In this document: positions 8,008 to 17,015 of the stretch, piece by piece
How the letters are laid out: the number at the start of each line of letters is the position of its first letter
Numbering within the stretch: the stretch's first letter is position 1
NCBI GenBank assembly: GCA_023954415.1
Contig: JAMLIB010000001.1
Span: forward strand, 80,001 to 144,000
Length of the DNA stretch: 64,000 nucleotides
Reading direction: 5' to 3'
Source of the DNA: Trueperaceae bacterium
Lineage (GTDB): Bacteria > Deinococcota > Deinococci > Deinococcales > Trueperaceae
Notes under the pieces: generated by a model
Seen by the model: only the letters and a program-made list of their open reading frames with translations
Databases searched by the model: none
Told to the model about the DNA's origin: nothing
Program-made: the position numbers and the translations under genes

Positions 8008-8823
8008 ATGCTTGCTAAACGCATCATCCCGTGCCTGGACGTCCACGCCGGCCGAGTGACCCGCGGTCGGCAGTTCGGGCGCGCCGAGCTGGGGGAGCTC
8101 GCGGACGTCGGCGACCCCGTCGCCCTCGCCATGGTCTATAACGACCAGGGGGCGGACGAGCTCGTCATGTACGACATCACGGCCACGAGCGAGGGCCGCG
8201 GCGCCATCCTCGACGTCGCCGCGCGCGTGGCCGAGCGCTGCTTCATGCCCCTCACCGTGGGCGGCGGTGTCCGCGGCCTGGCGGACATGCGCGCGCTCAT
8301 GCTCGCCGGGGCCGACAAGGTGTCCATCAACTCCGGCGCCATCGCCGACCCCGAGCTGCTGACGCGGGCAGCGGACCAGTTCGGGTCGCAGGCGGTAGTC
8401 CTCTCCATCGACGTGCGCGCCCGCTCGCGCGCGACCGGGTCGACCGAGGCGCGCGGCCGGTCCGCTGGTGCGTGGGACGTGTACGCGGCAGGTGGTAGGC
8501 GTGAGACCGGCCTCGACATGCTCGCCTGGGCCGAGAAGGGCGCGGCGTTGGGAGCGGGGGAGATAGTGCTGAACAGCATCGACGGCGACGGCATGAACAC
8601 GGGTTACGACCTGGAGGCCCTCCGCGCCTTGCGGGCCGCCGTGAGCGTGCCGGTGGTGGCGTCGGGCGGCGCCGGCAACGCCGAGGACATGCGCGCTGCG
8701 CTCCTGACCGGGGTCGACGCGGCCCTGGCCGCCGGCATCTTCCACCGGGGCGAGGTGAGCGTCGCGCACGTGAAGCGGGTCTGCGCGGCGGCGGGGCTGC
8801 CGATGCGCGAGGTGGCGGCATGA
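8008..8823 (+). CDS. hisF: Imidazole glycerol phosphate synthase cyclase subunit HisF
   Basis: A 271-residue TIM-barrel enzyme. It takes ammonia produced by HisH and PRFAR to form imidazole glycerol phosphate and AICAR, joining histidine and purine synthesis. It starts with the diagnostic [10 protein letters not shown], where the Asp is the first catalytic acid. LSIDVRARS, with the second Asp, [24 protein letters not shown] and VVASGGAGN are the phosphate- and substrate-binding loops. Length is slightly above the usual 250-255 because of an insertion after the second catalytic Asp ([13 protein letters not shown]). The ATG at 8008 is supported by the barrel start and the leaderless -10 box; longer in-frame upstream sequence is not protein-like. 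It overlaps hisIE by ATGA. hisH is not in the window. Confidence 0.97.
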   Translation: MLAKRIIPCLDVHAGRVTRGRQFGRAELGELADVGDPVALAMVYNDQGADELVMYDITATSEGRGAILDVAARVAERCFMPLTVGGGVRGLADMRALMLAGADKVSINSGAIADPELLTRAADQFGSQAVVLSIDVRARSRATGSTEARGRSAGAWDVYAAGGRRETGLDMLAWAEKGAALGAGEIVLNSIDGDGMNTGYDLEALRALRAAVSVPVVASGGAGNAEDMRAALLTGVDAALAAGIFHRGEVSVAHVKRVCAAAGLPMREVAA

Positions 8824-9506
8824 CCGACCTCCGTTACGACGAGCGGGGGCTCGTGCCGGTCGTGGTGCAGTCGGCGGCCGACGGCGCCGTCCTCATGCTC
8901 GCCTACGCCGACCGTCAGGCCGTCGCACTGACGCTCGAGACGCGCGAGGCGCACTACTACAGCCGCTCGCGCTCGGAGATCTGGCGCAAGGGCGCGACCA
9001 GCGGCAACACGCAGCGCGTCGCCGAGGTCCGCTACGACTGCGACTCGGACGCGCTGCTCTACCTGGTCGAGGAGCGCGGGCCGGCGTGCCATACGGGGGA
9101 GAGGACGTGCTTCTATCGGACGTTGGAGGGCGGCGAGCTCGCGGCCCGAGCGGTCGAGACGGGCCCGGCCGCGCCCTTTGGCGGCGCGCCGAGCGGACGC
9201 GTCACCGAGGCGGGCGCCGCCAACCTCGGCACCACGCTCCAGGCGCTGCAGGCCGTGATCGTGGGCCGCCTCGCCGCGCTGCCGGAAGGCTCCTACGTGC
9301 GCAAGCTCCACGAGCGCGGCGTCGGCTACGTGGCGCAGAAGGTCGTCGAGGAAGCCGGCGAGACCGTTGTGGCCGCCCTGCTCGAGCGCGACGACGAGTT
9401 GATCAACGAGAGCGCCGACCTCCTCTTCCACCTGAGCGTGCTCCTCACGGAGCGGGGAGTCGGGCTGGGCGCGGTCGCCGAGAAGCTCGACGAGCGGAGG
9501 CGGTAG
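8820..9506 (+). CDS. hisIE: Bifunctional PRA-CH/PRA-PH histidine biosynthesis protein HisIE
   Basis: A 228-residue fusion for steps 2 and 3 of histidine synthesis. The N-terminal phosphoribosyl-AMP cyclohydrolase domain (about residues 1-105) has [18 protein letters not shown], the metal-binding DCDSDALL and the Cys-containing [13 protein letters not shown]. After a Gly/Ala linker, the phosphoribosyl-ATP pyrophosphatase domain (about residues 125-228) has the MazG-like [14 protein letters not shown] and [13 protein letters not shown] helices with their metal-binding Glu and Asp residues. The ATG overlaps the hisF stop (ATGA), so the two genes are coupled. Cytoplasmic. Confidence 0.96.
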   Translation: MTDLRYDERGLVPVVVQSAADGAVLMLAYADRQAVALTLETREAHYYSRSRSEIWRKGATSGNTQRVAEVRYDCDSDALLYLVEERGPACHTGERTCFYRTLEGGELAARAVETGPAAPFGGAPSGRVTEAGAANLGTTLQALQAVIVGRLAALPEGSYVRKLHERGVGYVAQKVVEEAGETVVAALLERDDELINESADLLFHLSVLLTERGVGLGAVAEKLDERRR

Positions 9507-9645
9507 GCCGGGGCCTGTCGGTCGGTAGGACCCTAGCGCGGGGCCTGCGTTCCGGCGCTGCGGGTATGGCTGGCCTGGCGCCGGAGCCCGCGCGGTCTCC
9601 CCGGGCTACCCAAGACGCCGGCCGAGGTCGTAGGCTCGTTGGTGC

Positions 9646-10725
9646 ATGCGCCGCCGTCTCCTCTTCGCCGCCATATCCTTGGCCCTTGCCGTCGTGGCGG
9701 GGGTGTTCGCGTCGTGCGCCCCGGCCGCCTCGCGCGACGACCTGGCGCGGGCGGGCGCCACGCGCACCACGTCGAGCGGCTCACCGCTCGACGGCATCGG
9801 CTACGTTCCCGCCAACGCGCCGAGCGCCACGCTGCGCCCGCGGCCGGCGGACGCACCCGACCTCGTCATCATCGCGTTCTCGGGGCATTGCGGCCTCGTG
9901 TGCGACACGCGCAGCACCTGGTCCTACCTCAGCAACGCCAGCGATTCGACCGGCGGCGTCGCCGTGCTGGACGCCATCGCGGCGGCGTACACGCGCCTCG
10001 GCCTCGCGAAGATCGAGGTCTTCAGCGCCTCCTCGTTCGCGACGAGCCACTACAGCTCCATCAGCGGCAAGATCGAGCCGGGCTACCTGCAGGCGCAGGC
10101 CTACCTCGACGAGGTGAAGCGCGACTGGATCGACGGGATCGACGACCCGACGAGGGTCGTCCTCGTCGGGCACTCGCACGGCACCGTCTGGGCGTCGCTA
10201 CTAGCCATGAACAACCTCGACGTCACCTTCGACTCCTTCGTGTCGCTCGACGCCGTGTGCTGGATGTGGTGGAACAAGCACAAGCAGTACGTCAAGGAGA
10301 CGTTCGTGGACGGCCCGTGGACGATCCCGTTCCCGCTCGAGCAGGGCGACCCGTGCGGCACGCTCGACGTGCCGGGGCAGACGGAACGCCAGAACATCAA
10401 CGACGTGGTGCCCGCCAACGTCATCTACGGCCTGGAAGTGCGCACGACGTTCCGCCTCTTCTCGCTCGACCCGAACGTGCTGACCGACGACCACGTGAAC
10501 GTGCGCATCAACGGGACGCACACGAACATCTGGGGCATAACGGCGACGGAGTCGCACTCGGACCTGGGCAAGCATTACAACCGCTCGGTCAGCTGGGTGG
10601 TGGCCATGCTCGACTCGCTCGGCATACCCGATCACTCCGCCTACCCGATGTCGGCCTTCGTGCTGCCGGAACCGCCCGAAGGCTTCACGTACTTCGGCGG
10701 GGAGCTTACGCCGCTGGCGCCCTGA
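9646..10725 (+). CDS. Lipoprotein-like alpha/beta hydrolase
   Basis: A 359-residue predicted exported protein. The N terminus (RRRLLFAAISLALAVVAGVFASCAP) is a lipoprotein signal with an FASC lipobox. DLVIIAFSGHCG resembles the first core strand and oxyanion region of an alpha/beta hydrolase, and VVLVGHSHGTVWASLL is a canonical GHSHG nucleophile elbow with the catalytic Ser near residue 180. The substrate is unknown; lipase or thioesterase-like chemistry is possible. A TAGGCT -10 box lies 9 nt before the ATG, so the leader would be only about 3 nt. Confidence 0.75.
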   Translation: MRRRLLFAAISLALAVVAGVFASCAPAASRDDLARAGATRTTSSGSPLDGIGYVPANAPSATLRPRPADAPDLVIIAFSGHCGLVCDTRSTWSYLSNASDSTGGVAVLDAIAAAYTRLGLAKIEVFSASSFATSHYSSISGKIEPGYLQAQAYLDEVKRDWIDGIDDPTRVVLVGHSHGTVWASLLAMNNLDVTFDSFVSLDAVCWMWWNKHKQYVKETFVDGPWTIPFPLEQGDPCGTLDVPGQTERQNINDVVPANVIYGLEVRTTFRLFSLDPNVLTDDHVNVRINGTHTNIWGITATESHSDLGKHYNRSVSWVVAMLDSLGIPDHSAYPMSAFVLPEPPEGFTYFGGELTPLAP

Positions 10726-10794
10726 GCGGCCCCGGTCTACCGCGAGTGGCGGAAACCGCTCTGCGCCGCGCGCCCCGTGAGCGCATAGTGGGGT

Positions 10795-11877
10795 ATGACC
10801 AAGCCAACAGACGGTGAGCTCAAGGATGCCGGCGGCAAGCAGACGGCCGGCGTGAGGGCGGGCGGGGAGCGCAAGGCCACGCGGAACGTCGTGCGTAGCG
10901 GCGGCCTGGAGGCCGCGCTCGTGCTCGACACGGTCAGGGTGACGGAGCAGGCCGCCATCGCCGCCAGCCGCGTGGCCGGCAAGGGTGACGCCGACCTCGT
11001 CGACCAGGCGGGCGTCGACGCCATGCGCTCGGTCCTCAACGAGCTCCCCATCGCCGGCGAGATCGTGATCGGCGAGGGCGAGCGCGACGAGGCGCCCATG
11101 CTCTACATCGGCGAGAAGGTCGGCACGGCCGGGCCGGACGACTGGGAGGTCGACATCGCCGTCGACCCCGTCGAGGGCACCAACATCACGGCGCGGATGA
11201 TCAACAACTCCGTCGCGGTCATCGCGATGGCCGAGCGCGGCGGCCTCTTCCAGGCGCCGGACACCTACATGGAGAAGCTCATCGTCGGCCCACCGGCCAA
11301 GGGCAGGGTCGACCTCACCTGGCCCGTCGCGGCCAACCTGCGTGGCGTCGCGCTGTCGCTCGACCGGGCCGTCGACGACCTGACGGTCGTCATCCTCGAC
11401 CGCCCCCGCCACGAGCAGCTCGTGCGCGAGGTGCGTGAGGCCGGCGCGCGCGTGAAGCTGATCGGCGACGGCGACGTCATCGCGGCCCTCGCCGCCGCCG
11501 TGCGCGGCACGAACGTGCACGCGGTCATGGGCACCGGCGGCGCGCCGGAAGGCGTGCTGGCCGCGGCCGCGCTCAAGTGCCTCGGCGGCGAGATCCACGG
11601 CCGCTTCCGCCCGCGCAACGAGGACGAGCGCCGGCGCCTACAGGCGGCCGGGGCGAGCGAGGACCGCGTCTACCGCACGGAGGACTTGGCGCCCGGCCGC
11701 GACATCGTCTTCAGCGCCACGGGCATCACGGACGGCGACCTCCTGCGGGGCGTCAAGTTCTTCAAGAACGGCGCACGCACGCATAGCATCACGATGGGCT
11801 ACCGCTCGCGGGTCATCCGCTTCACGGACTCCGTGCACCTGCTCGGGGACGGAGCGCGGGTGACGATCCAGGTGTGA
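10795..11877 (+). CDS. glpX: Class II fructose-1,6-bisphosphatase (GlpX)
   Basis: A 360-residue cytoplasmic enzyme that hydrolyses fructose 1,6-bisphosphate to fructose 6-phosphate in gluconeogenesis. Family signatures are [31 protein letters not shown] with the metal-binding DPVEGT motif, [11 protein letters not shown], and the C-terminal [12 protein letters not shown]. The N-terminal 30 residues (charged, Gly/Lys-rich) are an extension relative to typical 320-340-residue GlpX. A CATAGT element 5 nt upstream of the ATG suggests a leaderless transcript. Confidence 0.95.
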   Translation: MTKPTDGELKDAGGKQTAGVRAGGERKATRNVVRSGGLEAALVLDTVRVTEQAAIAASRVAGKGDADLVDQAGVDAMRSVLNELPIAGEIVIGEGERDEAPMLYIGEKVGTAGPDDWEVDIAVDPVEGTNITARMINNSVAVIAMAERGGLFQAPDTYMEKLIVGPPAKGRVDLTWPVAANLRGVALSLDRAVDDLTVVILDRPRHEQLVREVREAGARVKLIGDGDVIAALAAAVRGTNVHAVMGTGGAPEGVLAAAALKCLGGEIHGRFRPRNEDERRRLQAAGASEDRVYRTEDLAPGRDIVFSATGITDGDLLRGVKFFKNGARTHSITMGYRSRVIRFTDSVHLLGDGARVTIQV

Positions 11878-11955
11878 GTGTAGGGTAACGCCCCGTTCTA
11901 CGCAGCGCTCCACGGTTTCGGTTCGCATGCGACGAGCATGGGTATCGGGCGCGCC

Positions 11956-11999
11956 TTGCGCCATGCTAGTGATTCTACTATACTGATAGCACCGCTATC
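11956..11999 (+). promoter_or_regulatory. Toxin-antitoxin promoter with palindromic operator
   Basis: TTGCGC (11956-11961), a 17-bp spacer and TATACT (11979-11984) form a good sigma70-type promoter. Immediately downstream is the perfect inverted repeat GATAGC-ACC-GCTATC (11985-11999), covering the expected transcription start. It is a likely operator for the RHH antitoxin or the complex. A second small palindrome, TGATATCA (12013-12020), abuts the start codon. Confidence 0.7.
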
Positions 12000-12021
12000 G
12001 GATTCCAGGAGATGATATCAG

Positions 12022-12276
12022 ATGCCGGCCGTGACGATCCGCAACCTGTCCGAAGAGGCGCACCGCGCTCTGAAGGTGCGCGCCGCCCAGCATGGACGAA
12101 GCGCCGAGGCAGAGATGCGCGCCATTCTGGAGGCGGCCGTGCGCCCCGCTGATCGGTTGCGCATCGGTTCCGCCGTGTCGGCGTTGAGCCGCGAGGCCGG
12201 GCTGACCAACGCTGATTTCGAGGCGCTGGAACGAGGTCGCGACAGGACCCCCGCCGTGCCCCTGCGCCTCGGATGA
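12022..12276 (+). CDS. FitA-type ribbon-helix-helix antitoxin
   Basis: An 84-residue protein. The N-terminal VTIRNLSEEAHRALKVRAAQHGRSAEAEMRAILEAAV is the ribbon-helix-helix DNA-binding fold of the FitA/VapB group: an MPAVTIRNL strand followed by two helices with the AEAEMR motif. The C-terminal part would thread into the PIN toxin. It is preceded by an AGGAG RBS and by its probable operator, and overlaps the toxin gene as ATGA. It should repress the operon and neutralise the toxin. Confidence 0.87.
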   Translation: MPAVTIRNLSEEAHRALKVRAAQHGRSAEAEMRAILEAAVRPADRLRIGSAVSALSREAGLTNADFEALERGRDRTPAVPLRLG

Positions 12277-12698
12277 TCGTTCTGGATACGAACGTCGTCT
12301 CGGAGGCGATGAAACCCGAGCCGGATCCCGCCGTCCGCGACTGGTTGGACGAACAGGTCGCCGAGACCCTCTTCCTTACCAGTGTGACCGTGGCGGAGTT
12401 GCGATTCGGTATCGGCATGCTACCCGAAGGCCGACGCAAGCAGAGGTTCGCCCTGGCGCTCGACGGTCTTCTCGGGCTGTTCGACGGCAGGATCCTCGCC
12501 TTCGACACCGATGCGGCACGCCATTACGCTGACCTCGCCGTCGCGGCCCGCAACGCGGGCAAAGGATTCCCCACGCCCGACGGCTACATAGCCGCCATCG
12601 CGACCGCCCATGGCTTCGCCGTCGCGACGCGTGATACCACGGCCTTCGCGGCGGCGGGTGTTCCGATCATCGACCCCTGGAAGGCCGGACAGCGCTAA
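12273..12698 (+). CDS. FitB/VapC-type PIN-domain toxin
   Basis: A 141-residue PIN-domain endoribonuclease. The four acidic residues typical of the family are visible: Asp in MIVLDTNVVSE, Glu in VTVAELRFGI, Asp in FPTPDGYIAAIA and Asp in VATRDTTAF. The VVSEAMKPEPDPAVRDWL and FGIGMLPEGRRKQ segments are characteristic of FitB-like toxins. It would cleave RNA, often tRNA in this family, when the antitoxin is degraded. The gene is coupled to the antitoxin by ATGA overlap and appears intact. Confidence 0.9.
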   Translation: MIVLDTNVVSEAMKPEPDPAVRDWLDEQVAETLFLTSVTVAELRFGIGMLPEGRRKQRFALALDGLLGLFDGRILAFDTDAARHYADLAVAARNAGKGFPTPDGYIAAIATAHGFAVATRDTTAFAAAGVPIIDPWKAGQR

Positions 12699-12812
12699 GG
12701 GCGTTCGGGCACGGTCGAACTGCTCTAGAGCTCCGTGGACCCCGTTCTCTATGCTTGGCAGTCGGTGCAGAAACCAACACGGACCGCGCTCATGCCAGCT
12801 TGGTCGTCTTGG

Positions 12813-13493
12813 CTAGTCGAACTCAAGCTCGCGCGGCGTGGTATCCCGCAGGACCTCGTTCCCTGCCGGCGTTACGGCCCACGCAGCGAAGGCCGCGAGC
12901 GCGCGCCCACGGTGGCTCACGGCGCGCTTCTCCGCCAGCGTCGCCTCCGCGAACCCCTTGCCTAGCTCCGTGCTGTGGAAGATGGGGTCGTAACCGAACC
13001 CCTTCTCGCCACGGGGGCCGTGCAGGACGCGGCCCTCGCTTTCGCCCCTGAAGGTCTCGACCGCACCGGCGGGTGTGGCCAGCACGATGACGGCGACGAA
13101 CCTGGCCGTTCGCGCCTCGTCCGGAACCTTGCGGAGTTGCTGCAACAAGTGCGCCATGCGCTCGCCGTCCGTCAGGCCGGGGCCGCCGAAGCGGGCCGTG
13201 TACACGCCCGGGGCGCCGCCGAGGACGTCGACCTCCAGGCCGGAGTCGTCCGACAGCGCTGGGAGGCCCGTGGCCAGCGCGACGTGCCCCGCCTTGATGA
13301 GGGCGTTCTCCTCGTAGGTCGCGCCGTTCTCCTCGGGGAACTCGGTGACGTCCATGTCGGGCGCCGCCACGAGCTCGAAGGGGAGGCCCGCGAGGGCGTC
13401 TGCGAACTCCCGGAGCTTGCCCGGGTTCTGGGTGGCGATGGCGATGCGGAGTGGGGCTAGGCTGGGCTCTCCCAGGTCCTGAACGAAGGTCAC
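12813..13493 (-). CDS. rdgB: Non-canonical purine NTP pyrophosphatase, RdgB/HAM1 family
   Basis: A 226-residue cytoplasmic housekeeping enzyme that removes ITP, dITP and XTP from nucleotide pools. The N-terminal IAIATQNPGKLREFADAL, the central SDDSGLEVDVLGGAPGVYTARF and the C-terminal GFGYDPIFH and VSHRGRALAAF motifs are diagnostic. It is about 25 residues longer than usual. Part is a 14-residue N-terminal stretch from the GTG at 13493, and the true start could be slightly downstream; the C-terminal tail is also extended. It lies 79 nt downstream of rph on the same strand, a pairing common in many bacteria. Confidence 0.94.
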   Translation of the reverse strand: MTFVQDLGEPSLAPLRIAIATQNPGKLREFADALAGLPFELVAAPDMDVTEFPEENGATYEENALIKAGHVALATGLPALSDDSGLEVDVLGGAPGVYTARFGGPGLTDGERMAHLLQQLRKVPDEARTARFVAVIVLATPAGAVETFRGESEGRVLHGPRGEKGFGYDPIFHSTELGKGFAEATLAEKRAVSHRGRALAAFAAWAVTPAGNEVLRDTTPRELEFD

Positions 13494-13572
13494 CTACGCC
13501 GCCTCGCGGCCGGGTTCCCCCCGGCATCTGCCCGAGCGGCCGCAGGACGCGCACTCATGCCAGCGCACGGTG

Positions 13573-14295
13573 TCACTTGAGCTGCCCTCGCACCTGCGCG
13601 ACGAGGCGTTCCACGGCCGCGACGCCGGCCGCCACGAGCGTCACGTAGCGTTCGGCCGAGACGGGGCCGGTCTCGCTGCCGCCCTGGACCTCGAGGACGT
13701 CGCCCGTCGCCGTGGCGACCACGTTGAGGTCGAGCTCGGCGGCGGCGTCCTCGGCGTGGTCGAGGTCGACGCGCGTCTCGCCGTTCACCACGCCGACGCT
13801 CACGGCGGCCAGCTCGTGGCGCAGCGGCCACTCCGCGACGCCGCCTTGGAAGACGAGCCTGTCGGCCGCCTGGTGCAGCGCCGCGTAGCCGGCGAGGATG
13901 GCGGCGCAGCGCGTGCCGCCGTCGGCCACGAGGACATCGGCGTCGACCGTGACGGTCTTGCCCTTGAACAGGTCGAGGTCGACCGTGCTGCGCAGTGCCC
14001 GGCCCATGAGGCGTTGGATCTCCTGGGTGCGGCCGGAGGCGTAGAGGCGTTCGCGCGCGACGCGTTCCTTGGTGCTGCGGGGGAGGAGGGCATATTCGGC
14101 CGTGAGCCAGCCGCCCTTGTGCGCCGTGGCGCGAAGGTGCGGCGGCAGCTTGGCCTCGATGGTCACGGTGGCCGCGATCACGGTGCGACCCCAGGTCACC
14201 ACAGCCGAGCCTTCAGCGTGGGGGTTGTAGCCGAGCTCGACGTTCACGGGCCTCAGCTCGGTGGCGGCGCGGCCCTCGCGCTTGTGTGCGCTCAT
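13573..14295 (-). CDS. rph: Ribonuclease PH
   Basis: A 240-residue phosphorolytic exoribonuclease that trims tRNA 3' ends, usual family length. Signatures are RPVNVELGYNPHAEGSAVV, AEYALLPRSTKERVARER, SGRTQEIQRLMGRALR and the active-site DADVLVADGGTR. The ATG at 14295 is chosen over longer in-frame upstream sequence because it lies exactly 7 nt downstream of TAAGCT (14308-14303) and begins at the conserved N terminus. This would be a leaderless transcript. It forms a probable operon with rdgB. The nearby tRNA-Ser gene is on the same strand but upstream and separate. Confidence 0.95.
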   Translation of the reverse strand: MSAHKREGRAATELRPVNVELGYNPHAEGSAVVTWGRTVIAATVTIEAKLPPHLRATAHKGGWLTAEYALLPRSTKERVARERLYASGRTQEIQRLMGRALRSTVDLDLFKGKTVTVDADVLVADGGTRCAAILAGYAALHQAADRLVFQGGVAEWPLRHELAAVSVGVVNGETRVDLDHAEDAAAELDLNVVATATGDVLEVQGGSETGPVSAERYVTLVAAGVAAVERLVAQVRGQLK

Positions 14296-14449
14296 GCCGG
14301 GGAGCTTATCACCGGGCTGATGCGGGTTGCCTCGCGGCGCGCGTGGCCCATGGCCCGGCCGGTTCGCGGCTGAGCAGCGGTGAGGTAGTGGCGCTGCGAG
14401 GCGGAGATGACCGGGTATCCTCGGGGACCTCGAACGGAGAGGACATAGC

Positions 14450-14980
<531 letters not shown>

Positions 14981-15053
14981 GGCTGGCTAGGAGCAGGTGG
15001 TCGACACCTGGGCTGATCGAGCGGCTGGATGCTAGAAGCTGCCATCGCTGGGT

Positions 15054-15146
<93 letters not shown>

Positions 15147-15433
15147 GCGAAGCCGGCGCGCCCGTGAGGGCGGCCCGCGCCGAGCCCATGAGCGACAGGC
15201 CGCTGGGCGCGAAGGCAACACGAAGTGTAACAGGCGCCCCTAGGTCGGTCAACGAACCGCCGGGTTGGTCGAGCCGCGAGCGCGTGGACGATAGCCAAGC
15301 CGGATCCGGTTGGCGCGCTGCCGGTCTCGACGGACCGCGCACCGCTGGTCTCGTCTGCCCGCGCACGGTTCCTGGACGACTGACCTCCCGCCCCCGCTCT
15401 GGATAGACTCTTCCCACGTGTAACGGAGGCAGC
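15147..15433. other. Divergent intergenic region between tRNA-Ser and the bacilliredoxin-like gene
   Basis: No gene is seen here. It contains the tRNA promoter (minus) and a promoter for the next gene (plus): CTGACC (15380-15385), 18 bp, TAGACT (15404-15409), then a 20-25 nt leader with CGGAGG before the ATG at 15434. The stretch 15255-15375 holds no recognised element. Confidence 0.6.
15224..15252 (-). promoter_or_regulatory. Promoter of the tRNA-Ser gene
   Basis: On the minus strand TTGACC (15252-15247), exactly 17 bp, then TACACT (15229-15224). Transcription would begin about 70 nt before the mature tRNA 5' end, leaving a leader to be removed by RNase P. The spacing and hexamers make this one of the best promoters in the window. 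Confidence 0.7.
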
Positions 15434-16087
15434 ATGCTCAAAGACCGGATCGTCCTACTGAACTCGCCAGAAGCCGTCGAAGCCTTCTTCGAGCGGTACC
15501 CGAGCAGCGTCATCTTCAAGGCGGGCACGTGCCACAAGACCATGCAGGGCTTCGGCTTCGTGCAGGAGCAGCTCGAGGGGCGCGAGGACCTCATGTGCGG
15601 CGTCATCCGCGTCGTCGAGGCGCGCCCGGCCAGCAACCTCGTGGCGGAGCGCACGGGCATCCAGCACGAGTCGCCGCAGGTCATCGTCTTCGACGCAGGG
15701 AAGCCCGTGTTCGCGGTGGACAACTGGGACATCACGCCGGAGGCCCTGACGGAAGGCTTCGGCCGCGTGGCGGTCGGCGAGCCGGTCGCTGCTCCGAGCG
15801 CCAAGTCGGGCTCCGACCTGCGCCCGTACCTGGACGTGCTCGAGCGCTACCTCGCCGGCAGCATGGACGACTCGGACTTCGAGCACACCTACACGTACAT
15901 GTTCCGTGGCGACTCCACGCTCCGGCCGGGCGACGAGGTGGAAGCGCTCAACTCGATCTTCGGCGACGTCGACCAGCACATCAACATGCACCTGATGATG
16001 GCGGGCAAGGCCGACAACTCCAGGCTCCGCCAGCGCGCGCAGGCCGCTTACGACAGGCTGAGGGAGATCGCCGGCGCTACCGCCTGA
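15434..16087 (+). CDS. Monothiol bacilliredoxin BrxC/YtxJ-like domain fused to a C-terminal helical domain
   Basis: A 217-residue cytoplasmic protein. Residues 1-110 match the thioredoxin-fold YtxJ/BrxC family: SVIFKAGTCHKTMQGF with the single active-site Cys33, VVEARPASNLVAERTGIQHESPQVIVF with the cis-Pro loop, and FAVDNWDITPEAL. In Firmicutes, BrxC debacillithiolates proteins; whether this organism makes bacillithiol is not shown here, though some Deinococcota do. Residues 125-217 are an extra domain (PYLDVLERYLAGSMDDSDFEHTYTYMF with FGDVDQHINMHLM). Its pattern of acidic helices recalls the colicin D immunity-like fold, which I consider only a weak resemblance. CGGAGG precedes the ATG. Confidence 0.75.
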   Translation: MLKDRIVLLNSPEAVEAFFERYPSSVIFKAGTCHKTMQGFGFVQEQLEGREDLMCGVIRVVEARPASNLVAERTGIQHESPQVIVFDAGKPVFAVDNWDITPEALTEGFGRVAVGEPVAAPSAKSGSDLRPYLDVLERYLAGSMDDSDFEHTYTYMFRGDSTLRPGDEVEALNSIFGDVDQHINMHLMMAGKADNSRLRQRAQAAYDRLREIAGATA

Positions 16088-16093
16088 GGGCCG

Positions 16094-16804
16094 TCAGCTC
16101 CGCCGGCGTTCGGCGTCGATGAAACGGTCGAACGCGTTCGGTTCCACCTCGCGCGGCTTCACGGTCGCGCGAGGTGTTTCGTTTGTCTGCGGGGTCCTCG
16201 GGGCGTCCGGCTCGGGTCGCTGCGGCTCCGACTCCGTGACCACGACGCGCGGGCGGACGCTGACGCCACCCGGCTTGCGGTCCTGCTCGCCGGCCGCCGG
16301 GACGGCAGCGTCGGCCACGGGCTCACGGACCGCTCTGCCGCTGCGGCCCGGCCTGATCTCCGTGGGAAGCGGGGGGTCCATGGGAGGCGGGGAAGGCGCC
16401 TGGCTGCCGTGCGCGCCCACCTGGTCGCGTGCCGAGCCGGCCTGATCGTGTGCCGAGCCCACCCCATAGCGCGCTGCGCCTACTTCACCGCGTGCCGAGC
16501 CGGTCGGACCGCGAGCAGCGCCGACCCGCTCCGTCGGCGGGTCCGCGAAGTCGATGGCGGGTTGGCTGGTCCTGGGTTCGACCACGATGCGCGGCGGCGA
16601 GACCACCGTGCGCTTGGCGACAGGCGTCACGACCGGCTCCCGAGTTCGGGTCTCGCGGGCGCGCTCGGTGCCCCTCGCCTCGTAAGGCTCGTCCTCCGGC
16701 TCCGCCCGGCGTTTCCGCCCTACGGCGAGCGCCGACCAGACCGTCAGGGCGAGCGCCACGGCCGCGGTGAAGAGCAGCAGGACCAGGACGGTGAGCGAGT
16801 TCAC
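16094..16804 (-). CDS. Single-pass membrane protein with long disordered charged tail
   Basis: A 236-residue protein with one N-terminal TM helix (LTVLVLLLFTAAVALALTVWSAL, residues 3-26) followed by a basic stop-transfer GRKRR. The remainder is a low-complexity Pro/Arg/Glu/Ala tail. Residues about 95-130 form imperfect short repeats around GSARxxVG (GSARGEVG, GSAHDQAG, GSARDQVG). It ends in NAFDRFIDAERRRS. No family recognised. The start is GTG at 16804, taken because TATTCT lies 6 nt upstream and TTGCCA a further 17 bp; a longer in-frame ATG lies outside that promoter. The stop is 6 nt from the convergent stop of the bacilliredoxin-like gene. Confidence 0.65.
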   Translation of the reverse strand: MNSLTVLVLLLFTAAVALALTVWSALAVGRKRRAEPEDEPYEARGTERARETRTREPVVTPVAKRTVVSPPRIVVEPRTSQPAIDFADPPTERVGAARGPTGSARGEVGAARYGVGSAHDQAGSARDQVGAHGSQAPSPPPMDPPLPTEIRPGRSGRAVREPVADAAVPAAGEQDRKPGGVSVRPRVVVTESEPQRPEPDAPRTPQTNETPRATVKPREVEPNAFDRFIDAERRRS

Positions 16805-16839
16805 TACATGAGAATAGTCTGCCGCCGACCGGCTGGCAA
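16805..16839 (-). promoter_or_regulatory. Leaderless promoter of the tail-anchored membrane protein gene
   Basis: TTGCCA (16839-16834), 17 bp, TATTCT (16816-16811), 6 nt, then GTG (16804). This has both hexamers and leaderless spacing. The remaining 16840-17015 upstream is gene-free and shows nothing recognisable. Confidence 0.65.
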
Positions 16840-17015
16840 CGCGCGCCGCGCACACGGCGCGGTGGAAACGGTGATGGCGCCCGTCCGCCGGACGTTAACG
16901 AGCGGGCGCTTGCACGCGAGAGCGACGCGCCTCCGGTCGTTCGAAGCGCGTCCGACAGCGGTCCGGCGCCGAAACGAGCCACGGCGACTCTCGCGGTCAC
17001 ACGAACGCGGGTAAG

